A stretch of 64,000 bases of DNA from Williamsia faeni (GTDB taxonomy: Bacteria > Actinomycetota > Actinomycetes > Mycobacteriales > Mycobacteriaceae). The translations under genes were made by a program, and so were the position numbers. Shown piece by piece: positions 17,700-24,557 of this stretch (its first letter is position 1; each line of letters starts with the position of its first letter). Below the pieces are notes generated by a model. That model searched no databases and had not been told where the DNA came from. It was given only the letters and a program-made list of their open reading frames with translations. The DNA lies in the NCBI GenBank assembly GCA_003202005.1, contig QJJF01000005.1, positions 62,001 through 126,000 of the forward strand. Direction: 5' to 3'.

Positions 17700-18673
17700 G
17701 CGACCGGTTCTCCTTGGATAGTCACGGGAAATAGCGGTGCTACTGCCTCGAGCCCATCGAGCTCCAGGCGGTATCGGACGTCTTTGATGTGGCCGGCATT
17801 CGGAACGGTGGCTGCCACACGATCCGCGGTCAACGCCGGGAACCTGGTATCCACCAAGTAGAATCTTGGAGTGGAACGTAATGCCCACTTTGTCCGATAT
17901 AGGTCCGCATGATGTTCGCGGTAACCGCTCGCCCTAAGGGACCGGTCTAATGCCGGGAGGTCGATACCGGGAAGGCTTCGCGCCACCTCAACCAGGTCCA
18001 TAAGGCTCGCTCCTGGTCCATTGGCCGCGCCAGTAACCTGAATCGACAGTAGATGGAGCGTCCTTTGCGAGCTTGGAAGAAGCTGGGTGAAGCTACTGAT
18101 CCAGTGAGTGCGCCGCTCGGCCGTCGTGGTCTTGACCTCGAGATCGCCATCTAGTAGCCCGAAGTCGTGTTCTTCACGATCGGGTCCCCTCCAAGCAGCA
18201 ATTGCGGCGGACGGCGTCGAATGGCGACTTATTGATATTAGGACGAGTAGTTCTCCGAAAAGACCGATCTGCTGCTCGCGAGATAACCCCCCCGGTCCCG
18301 ACAGGATATCGCCGAGTCCTGTCAGTGCGGATTCGACAGCATTGGTAAAGGACTCACCGCTCAGCTGGACACGGTCGAGGATTGTGCACAAGAAGGGGTA
18401 GACCTCAGCGAGGTTCTGACCGTAAGTCACATCGAGGCGGTGCCACATCGTGCCGGCAAAGTCCCACGGGCGATAGTCGAGGTTTGCAAGATCTCGCAGA
18501 TCCGGGCCAGCAACGTTATCGACAACTTGAATTAGAAGCGATAGCACCTGACCTTGGGGCGCTATCTCTATCCGGCCGAACGGCTTACCCTCCACATCGA
18601 AAGCGCCTCCGACTGCATTAGCGTCGTACTTGGCAATAGTCGAAAACGGGGTGTGCCTCAATTTAGTCATCAT
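17696..18673 (-). CDS. DUF4420 PD-(D/E)xK-type nuclease (325 aa)
   Basis: The segment GLFGELLVL around residues 140-150, then GPDREEHDFGLL and GDLEVKTTTAERR, gives the E...D...ExK pattern of a PD-(D/E)xK nuclease as known for PF14390 (DUF4420). The length is near the usual 310-330 residues. The start is one of two adjacent ATG codons (18673 or 18670). It is coupled to the downstream Z1 gene by a 4-bp overlap and follows the MutL-like gene by 29 bp, so all three form an operon. It is probably the DNA-cutting component, directed by the two ATPases. The family assignment is from visible motifs; the target is unknown. Confidence 0.88.
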   Translation of the reverse strand: MMTKLRHTPFSTIAKYDANAVGGAFDVEGKPFGRIEIAPQGQVLSLLIQVVDNVAGPDLRDLANLDYRPWDFAGTMWHRLDVTYGQNLAEVYPFLCTILDRVQLSGESFTNAVESALTGLGDILSGPGGLSREQQIGLFGELLVLISISRHSTPSAAIAAWRGPDREEHDFGLLDGDLEVKTTTAERRTHWISSFTQLLPSSQRTLHLLSIQVTGAANGPGASLMDLVEVARSLPGIDLPALDRSLRASGYREHHADLYRTKWALRSTPRFYLVDTRFPALTADRVAATVPNAGHIKDVRYRLELDGLEAVAPLFPVTIQGEPVA

Positions 18674-18702
18674 GAAACGTCCGCTCTATCAATCTATTCT
18701 CG

Positions 18703-20205
18703 CTACTCTTGTTGAGCTGCGGTAGTGAGCACTTCGTTCCAGAAATTGATATCTTCTCGATCCTTCGAGCTGACCTTCTGACCGCGAAACACCTCTTCCG
18801 TGAGCAAGAACAGAAGACCCTTGATCAGTGGTGCGTCGTTCAGGCTACCCGGTCGATCGCGCAAAATCGAAGTTCGGTATCGCTCGTTGAGCCATAGGAT
18901 CCGGCCGGGGCGATCTAGCTCCAGGAAGTCGTCGCTGCGCATCCGCTTCCACCGGATACGTAATGGTGCCTCACCCTCCAAGATTGGTGACGCGCGCTCA
19001 ACGGCGCGCTTTACTCGTGGATGTACACCCTGACCTGGCGGCAGTATCGGAGCGCGCCGGTGGATCCTGCGGTTACTTTCTTTGAAGGCGTCTGTCGCAT
19101 CGTCCAGGTAGTCGGGAAACTTTGTTCCATCCTTCGCGGTTGCCCGTTCAATGGCATGGACGAGGTCATCGGAAAGGAGAACGCCGGACTTCTCGATACT
19201 CATCTTAAACACGTCGAGATGATTCTCGATGTCGATCGCAACTCTCGCAAGTTTGAGCGCCTTGTTTTCGTTGGTGACCCCGCTCCAGCCGCCGGTCATA
19301 AGAAGTCTGTTGTTGCGGTACAAGAACAATCCTTGAAACCGCTCCACCGCCTGCCCGGACAGTCGGAACTGAGGAGTGTCGGACCGCCCAGGCCAAATGT
19401 GGCATTCGAGGTTCACCTCATCGTGGTCTAGCTCGGCTGTAAGCGTCTTCGGGTATCCAACATGACCAGTCCGACGGTAGCCAAAGGGATTGATCGGCTC
19501 CACACCAAAAGGCAGCCCAGATTCCCGATCGTCTGCAGAGTAGACGTCGATGGTGATATCCAGCTCGGATCCGGCCAGCAGTCGGTGAAATATGAGACCG
19601 AGATGTGAGCGGAGAGCAGCTACCTTATTCTCGATGAACTTGACCGTAACGGCCGGATCTCGTGACGCGGGAAAGGTTCGGCAGTCGTCCCACTGAACGG
19701 CGGTACCAAGAGTTCCCGTTCCGAGTAGGCTGCGTAGATTGCTGAACCGCACACCAACCGACTCCGGGTCGAGAACATCAACCTCGAAATCACCGCGTGG
19801 AGATTCTCGGAACATCCTTCGCCCCTCAGGTGCAGATCCCGCCCGCCGAGAAAAGACGGTCAGTGTTGAAGCATGTCCGAACGAGGCAGATTTCAGACCC
19901 ATCCCGTAAAAGCCGAGGCTGGCGTCGGAGTCGGCCTTTTGCCGACCAAGCTGCATCGCGCGGTCGATGCGGGCTTCGTCCATGCCTGTTCCGTTATCGA
20001 TGACCAGAAGTTGCGTCGCGCGCCCGGCTTCCACCACAAAGCGAACAAGCACCTTGCTCGCCTGTGCGTCGAGACTATTGTCGACGAGGTCTGCGATTGC
20101 TGATTCAAAGGTCTGGTTGAGTCCGATTGCCCGGAGCACGCCACTGTCGGGAGTGACGCGGATTATACGGACAGCCTCGATCTGAGTGCTGCTGGCATCA
20201 CTCAC
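18703..20205 (-). CDS. MutL/MORC-like GHKL ATPase (500 aa)
   Basis: The ATP-binding motifs are almost canonical: N box DLVDNSLDA at 39-47, G1 DNGTGMD at 70-76, G2 GFYGMGLKSAS at 98-108. The order matches MutL, Hsp90 and MORC ATPases, and the gene heads the minus-strand operon with DUF4420 and Z1. MutL-like proteins in such operons were described as the bacterial relatives of eukaryotic MORC and as part of the Mza-type phage defence. At 500 residues it lacks the MutL endonuclease C-terminal motif and so is not a mismatch-repair protein. It may clamp on DNA and recruit the nuclease after ATP-driven dimerisation, by analogy with the family. The start at 20205 is an ATG. Confidence 0.9.
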   Translation of the reverse strand: MSDASSTQIEAVRIIRVTPDSGVLRAIGLNQTFESAIADLVDNSLDAQASKVLVRFVVEAGRATQLLVIDNGTGMDEARIDRAMQLGRQKADSDASLGFYGMGLKSASFGHASTLTVFSRRAGSAPEGRRMFRESPRGDFEVDVLDPESVGVRFSNLRSLLGTGTLGTAVQWDDCRTFPASRDPAVTVKFIENKVAALRSHLGLIFHRLLAGSELDITIDVYSADDRESGLPFGVEPINPFGYRRTGHVGYPKTLTAELDHDEVNLECHIWPGRSDTPQFRLSGQAVERFQGLFLYRNNRLLMTGGWSGVTNENKALKLARVAIDIENHLDVFKMSIEKSGVLLSDDLVHAIERATAKDGTKFPDYLDDATDAFKESNRRIHRRAPILPPGQGVHPRVKRAVERASPILEGEAPLRIRWKRMRSDDFLELDRPGRILWLNERYRTSILRDRPGSLNDAPLIKGLLFLLTEEVFRGQKVSSKDREDINFWNEVLTTAAQQE

Positions 20206-21297
20206 TGATCATTCCCCATTGGCGAAGATTTTCGCGAACAGACTCGGACTGCTGGACTGTCGTCACGCGATGAAATGATCGGACCCCTCCCGTCTCGACT
20301 GCTGTCAACAACTAAGTCAACCGTGGTCTCAACTCTCGCACATCGGCCGACCGTCGACTGTGAAATGAAACCGTCCCATGCCCGTGTCGCGGGTTGCTTG
20401 AGACCGATTGGACCAGTGGATCGATGCCAGGCGTTGCCGCCAGCGCCCCTCCTATCTTTTTTCGCGTTTCTGTGCCACCAAATTGAACCTTCTCGCGCCA
20501 GTCGCAGATTGAAGTGACGATCCCTGCTGAGCCCGGACTCACGCGGCTGGGATTTGGACGGGCGTCGGCCAACCACTCGGGGTTGCACGTCTGACAAACG
20601 TACGACGGGATGTCGGGCGCGATGATCACGCAGCCGCCGCATGGGTCCCGTCGGGCGGCGACCGGGCGGCGTACGCATCATCAGGTTCAACGCCAGTTGA
20701 GCGCTACAGCGCAGGCACGCCGGACGCTAGCTGAACATCAATTCATTACGTCGGTCCCATTGGGTTGATGGAGGATAGGGTGACATGACTGACCGAGGGA
20801 CGATGCACCGTGAACGGCCAGTCGACCACTCTAGGTTCCCGGTGAGCTTGCAGGCGTGGGCGATACCGCGACTCAGCGAAGGCGACGAAGCGGTGCACCC
20901 ACAGAATCGCTCACTCCGAACAGCTTTTGAGTCGGATCGAGACGCCGGTGTGTCAGGATTTCTACGTCGTCGGTGCTGGATCCTCGGAGTTGGTAGGTGT
21001 GAGGAATGTCCGCGTTAACGCCCAATGACCAGGTGCGAGGTTGGTCGAGACGTGGGTACCAAGTCGCCGTTGCAGCACGGTGATCGCGATGTATTCGGCA
21101 CGTAAGGTTGAACGGTGGTCAGACGTCGCCCATTTAGTATTCAGCCGTAGCTCGGCGACTTGGAGTATGCCGCATCCGTGAAACTCCACCAGGTCTCATC
21201 TGCCTCGATGGGCGAGGCTGACGACTGCTCCGCGGGGACGACGTGACACGGGATGTGATCCGCATCTGCTGGCACAGTCAATCGCTTGGCCAGCGCG
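20206..21297. other. Degenerate intergenic DNA with gene fragments
   Basis: About 1.1 kb upstream of the MutL-like gene without an intact recognisable gene. On the minus strand near 20560-20650 one frame reads PCGGCVIIAPDIPSYVC followed by QTC, which resembles the end of a small zinc-ribbon protein whose remainder is not open; it may be a fragment. The frame 20202-20690 is Arg/Ser/Pro-rich and not convincing. The promoter of the defence operon must lie close to 20206. Confidence 0.4.
20785..21018 (+). CDS. Short frame with good ribosome-binding site, doubtful
   Basis: A 77-codon frame preceded by GGAGGA at 20770-20775, nine bases before its ATG. The first 55 residues are plausible protein but the C-terminal part is Arg/Cys-rich and no family is recognisable. 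It may be the 5' remainder of a gene truncated during the rearrangements visible on both sides. Confidence 0.3.
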   Translation: MTDRGTMHRERPVDHSRFPVSLQAWAIPRLSEGDEAVHPQNRSLRTAFESDRDAGVSGFLRRRCWILGVGRCEECPR

Positions 21298-21670
21298 TTG
21301 CCTAATCTCGTTGAGGCGGATCAAGAGCACCGCCAGCCGCAATGCCGCGTGGATACATTTCGTTATCTCCGACCACTTGTCGCGGCAGCGTTCGAGGATG
21401 CACTGGCCTCGTGGATGGAGTCCCACGCGAGATCCATCAATAGCTAGAATTTGACATCCGTCAGCTTGCGATCGTGGGCTGAAGTGGCAGCCCACGTGGT
21501 CCGAGATCGTGACTGAGAAGGCTGCCGTCGGGGAGGGCCCATGCGGCCGTTGACGGGGTGCACGAATTACAACGTGCGGGGCCTGCAGACCTGTTGACCC
21601 AGGCCGCGAGTTCATCGTGGATTGCTGCGCATCCGTCGGTCACGGAAGAACCGACGATGTTGGACTCAAT
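21298..21670 (-). pseudogene. Internally deleted YbjN/TY-Chap-type paralog
   Basis: Both ends of a gene homologous to the intact one at 47290-48450 can be seen on this strand, with the middle missing. Near 21600-21670 the text ESNIVGSSVTDGCAAIHDEL matches the start SNLFDFDASVADGWAAFRDEL of the intact protein. Near 21298-21390 the text AALRLAVLLIRLNEIR matches its C-terminus AALRLVVLSSRLNEVR. The nucleotide match at the 3' part is ungapped over about 80 bases. An intact gene needs about 1160 bp; only about 370 bp remain. Confidence 0.7.
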
Positions 21671-21965
21671 CCAGTGTTCGAAGCTGCGCGGATGTCGGTA
21701 ACCAGCTGTCTTGCAGCGGATTTCGTTGCCCCAGTGGACGATGGAAAAGGACCGAGCAGTCAGCCTGTGCTCAAACTTCAGTTCACTGGCAGCCAACTCT
21801 CGGCCGTTGCCCACGAAGATCGGCCAGTCACTGAGAAAGAGATGCGACTAGATCGCGTGATCGGGCGGTTGCGGCGCGGCCCAGGCGTATCTCCCAGTTG
21901 TACATCAGCTGGCGGACCTCCGATTACTCCGGTTCTCAGATCCGGATTCGATTCGAAAGTCAAGC

Positions 21966-23075
21966 TTACGAGTCACAAGCCACCCCGTCGCCGTCGCGAT
22001 CGAGTTTGGAACTATAGCCGGGTTGGCCGGCGTAAATCGGTGCTGCGCCTGCGGCTTTCGCTGCGGCGCAGTTCGGGTAGGACACGGATGGAGAATCCAC
22101 AGCCGGCGGTGGTGTGTACTCAGCGGTGGGTGGGGGTGTGTATGCAGGAGTGGATGTGTTGGGCACCAACGGAACTTGGGTCTCGGGAACGTCGTTCCCT
22201 GATGTGGTGGTGGTGGTCGCAACCGCACCGCATTCCACCAGAACCCTGGTGATCGCGTCCTTCTCAGGTGGGGTGACCCATAGTCCGTAGGCTGCCTTCA
22301 CGTCGACTTGTTGACCCACATAGCTGCAACGGTAAGACCTGTTGGGCGGCAACCACGTTGCGGCATCGCCGTCGCCCTTTTGCTGGTTGGTCGGGCCGTC
22401 GGTGGCCTGCAGGTTCCGGGGATCGTTGGCGAAATTGGTGCGTTCTTCAGTCGAGAGCTGTTGGGCTCCGGTCTGCCACGCGTTGGACAGTGCTACGACA
22501 TGATCGATCTGCGCTTGCGCTGACGTGTCCTGGCCGCGAACGAAGGCGATCGTGGTCTTTGTGTACGGGTCGTTGAGGGTGCCCGCGTCAACGGTGCAGC
22601 CATTGGATCCGGGCTTGATGGTGATATTCACGAGATCGCGGCGCAGGATGTCGTTGCGGGTGTCGCAACCGTTGTGTCCGCCATCGACGGTGACGTCGTC
22701 GGTCCAGGTTTGGCCGAACAGGGCGCGGTCATAGCCGGTCTTCGGCGCGCGTCCCTTGACTTCGAGTGTGCCGAGCTTGGTCAGTGCGGCGTTCGCCGCC
22801 TCTTCCGTGGTCACGGTCGCGAGCGATGACGGCGCCGGGGCCGGTGGTTCGGTCGTCGTGCTGGCTGATGGTGCTGCTTCAACACTCGTTGATGTGGCGG
22901 GGGCGTCTGCAGCGTCGTCGCTGTCACCCGCAGTGAAGACGACAAGTGCTGTGATTGCCGCTACCAGAGCTGCCGCGCCACCTGCAATCCATGGCCAACG
23001 CTTCTTCGTCGGCGGTGCAGGAGTGCCCGATGGTGGCCGATCCCAACTAGATGGCATCTGGAATGGATCGGGCAT
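21966..23075 (-). CDS. Membrane-anchored or exported HNH nuclease (DUF1524) with C-terminal Excalibur domain (369 aa)
   Basis: The start at ATG 23075 gives MPDPFQMPSSWDRPP, identical in style to the paralog at 56339-57499. A single hydrophobic segment at about residues 25-50 follows a short basic, Pro-rich leader, then a Thr/Ala/Pro-rich linker, then a DUF1524 HNH domain (HNGCDTRNDILRRDL; IDHVVALSNAWQTGA; NDPRNLQATDG; NQQKGDGDAATWLPP). After a second Pro/Thr linker, the chain ends in an Excalibur calcium-binding motif (DRDGDGVAC). The nuclease is therefore placed outside the membrane, perhaps for nutrient DNA or competition. It differs from the cytoplasmic DUF1524 proteins of the defence island. 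The stop is followed by the YbjN-type relic. Confidence 0.9.
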   Translation of the reverse strand: MPDPFQMPSSWDRPPSGTPAPPTKKRWPWIAGGAAALVAAITALVVFTAGDSDDAADAPATSTSVEAAPSASTTTEPPAPAPSSLATVTTEEAANAALTKLGTLEVKGRAPKTGYDRALFGQTWTDDVTVDGGHNGCDTRNDILRRDLVNITIKPGSNGCTVDAGTLNDPYTKTTIAFVRGQDTSAQAQIDHVVALSNAWQTGAQQLSTEERTNFANDPRNLQATDGPTNQQKGDGDAATWLPPNRSYRCSYVGQQVDVKAAYGLWVTPPEKDAITRVLVECGAVATTTTTSGNDVPETQVPLVPNTSTPAYTPPPTAEYTPPPAVDSPSVSYPNCAAAKAAGAAPIYAGQPGYSSKLDRDGDGVACDS

Positions 23076-23287
23076 CGGGGGAGACCTTTCGAAGGTGAAA
23101 ATCGTTCTACCAGCGCCGTTCCCCCCGGCAGGCCGCACGCCCACATAGTAATAGCACTGTGGGTCATTTGACCCGAAGTCTTTGGAGGCTTGTCGTATCG
23201 ATCGGCTAATGTCACGCGCAGTGATTGGACCATCGGTTCCAATCCAAGGTCTGTCGCGGAGTCGACGCGTTACGAGTGGAGGAAGAA

Positions 23288-23866
23288 ATGTCTGTCAGCC
23301 TGGGCAAAGGTGGAAACGTATCCCTGAGCAAGCAAGCTCCGAACCTGACCGCTGTCAGTGTCGGATTGGGTTGGGATGTTCGGGAAACTTCGGGTGTGGA
23401 CTTCGACCTTGATGCCAGTGCCCTCGCCGTCGACGCGAACCGCAAGGTTCTCAACGACTCGTTTTTCGTGTTCTACAACAACCTCCGCTCACCCGACGGC
23501 GCGATCGAACACACCGGCGACAACCGGACCGGAGACGGTGACGGCGACGACGAGCTGGTCAACATCGATCTGCGGGCCCTGACACCCGAGGTTCAGTCCA
23601 TCGTCTTCCCGGTGACGATCCATGACGCCGACAACCTCGGGCAGAACTTTGGGCAGGTCCTCAACGCCTTTATCAGGGTGGTCGACCAGGCAGACGGCCG
23701 TGAGCTCGCTCGGTTTGACCTCAGTGAGGACGCATCGACCGAGACTGCGATGCTTTTCGGCGAGATTTATCGGCGCGCAGACGAATGGAAGTTCCGGGCC
23801 ATCGGGCAGGGTTACGCCTCGGGGCTGGCCGGCATCGCTCGCGACTTCGGAGTGAACGTCGGGTGA
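23288..23866 (+). CDS. TerD-family protein (192 aa)
   Basis: The start at ATG 23288 ([13 protein letters not shown]) follows GGAGGA at 23278-23283. The whole length matches TerD/TerE/CABP proteins: LGWDVRE, FDLDASA near residue 35, [33 protein letters not shown], and the C-terminal [20 protein letters not shown]. These proteins bind calcium through paired acidic sites and act in tellurite and general stress responses in the cytoplasm or at the membrane. The gene stands alone, 268 bp before the long tubulin-like/vWA operon, and TerD and vWA proteins are often linked in stress systems, so a functional tie is plausible but not shown. Confidence 0.95.
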   Translation: MSVSLGKGGNVSLSKQAPNLTAVSVGLGWDVRETSGVDFDLDASALAVDANRKVLNDSFFVFYNNLRSPDGAIEHTGDNRTGDGDGDDELVNIDLRALTPEVQSIVFPVTIHDADNLGQNFGQVLNAFIRVVDQADGRELARFDLSEDASTETAMLFGEIYRRADEWKFRAIGQGYASGLAGIARDFGVNVG

Positions 23867-24010
23867 TCTGCGGTCGGTGCGACGGTGGTGCCAGGGAAGC
23901 TGTCGGTGCAGGGTGATTAAATGCGTTGTGGGGCTTGAGATTCAGCGTCATCTGTTCGTATGACTGATTCGGTGGTTTCGAGCTCGAGGGCATAGGAGGA
24001 CGCCAGGAAC

Positions 24011-24030
24011 GCCGGTTCTCTCAGACCGGC
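24011..24030. terminator. Stem-loop upstream of the tubulin-like operon
   Basis: GCCGGT at 24011-24016 pairs exactly with ACCGGC at 24025-24030 (loop 8). It lies 145 bp after the TerD stop and 105 bp before the first operon gene, so it may end TerD transcription or act in the operon leader. No U-tract follows. Confidence 0.3.
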
Positions 24031-24134
24031 TTCCCGCGCTATTGATGTGCGCCATAATTAGACAGTTTCCAATGGTTAATCTTCTTGCTTTTCGTGGGAG
24101 ATTGGCGTCCGAACCAGCAGGTGAAAGAGGCATC

Positions 24135-24557
24135 GTGGCCGCACCATTCGACCCCTTCGGATCAGGCGGTGGGCCGGGGCCGAATACCGGCCCCGGAACC
24201 TCCGGACAGGCATCGCAGGCACCCTTCGGCCAGAGCACCACCCGATCAGGTCCGATCGAAGTCGCAGGTCCGCCGGTCGGCTTGCTCATTGCTGCCGGCG
24301 CGGTTGCGTTGCTGGGCGTAATCGTCGGAATCATCGGTTGGTCGGATTGGTTAGCGATCGTCGGCTGGACATTATCGGGCCCGATCGCCATTGGCATTTT
24401 GGCGGCGTTCACGTTGTCGGATACGAAGCGTCGATCCGCCCCGATTTACACGCGTCCCGGTTGGGCTCCGATCGCATACGGCGTGGTCATTCTCATAGCG
24501 GTGATCGGAATTGTCATCGGCGCATTGGGATTCGCGTTCTGGGTGGGACGCCTGTGA
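24135..24557 (+). CDS. Small membrane protein, first gene of the tubulin-like/vWA operon (140 aa)
   Basis: A GTG at 24135 after GAAAGAGG gives the start MAAPFDPFG; the longer frame from 24042 lacks coding character. The N-terminal 35 residues are Gly/Pro/Ser-rich, followed by two closely spaced hydrophobic segments (VGLLIAAGAVALLGVIVGII and WLAIVGWTLSGPIAIGILAA) and a third near the C-terminus (YGVVILIAVIGIVIGALGF). No catalytic motif is visible. Its stop overlaps the GTG of the next gene, a membrane-anchored vWA protein, so the two are translationally coupled. It may be a membrane partner or anchor for that protein. Confidence 0.85.
   Translation: MAAPFDPFGSGGGPGPNTGPGTSGQASQAPFGQSTTRSGPIEVAGPPVGLLIAAGAVALLGVIVGIIGWSDWLAIVGWTLSGPIAIGILAAFTLSDTKRRSAPIYTRPGWAPIAYGVVILIAVIGIVIGALGFAFWVGRL

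Noticed and set aside
18703-20205. Mismatch-repair MutL
   Set aside because: The ATPase motifs fit, but the protein lacks the MutL endonuclease end and sits with Z1 and DUF4420; actinobacteria of this group usually lack MutS/MutL.
20202-20690. Minus-strand frame of 162 codons upstream of the MutL-like gene
   Set aside because: Arg/Ser/Pro-rich without motifs; a different frame shows a zinc-ribbon-like piece, so the sequence is decayed.
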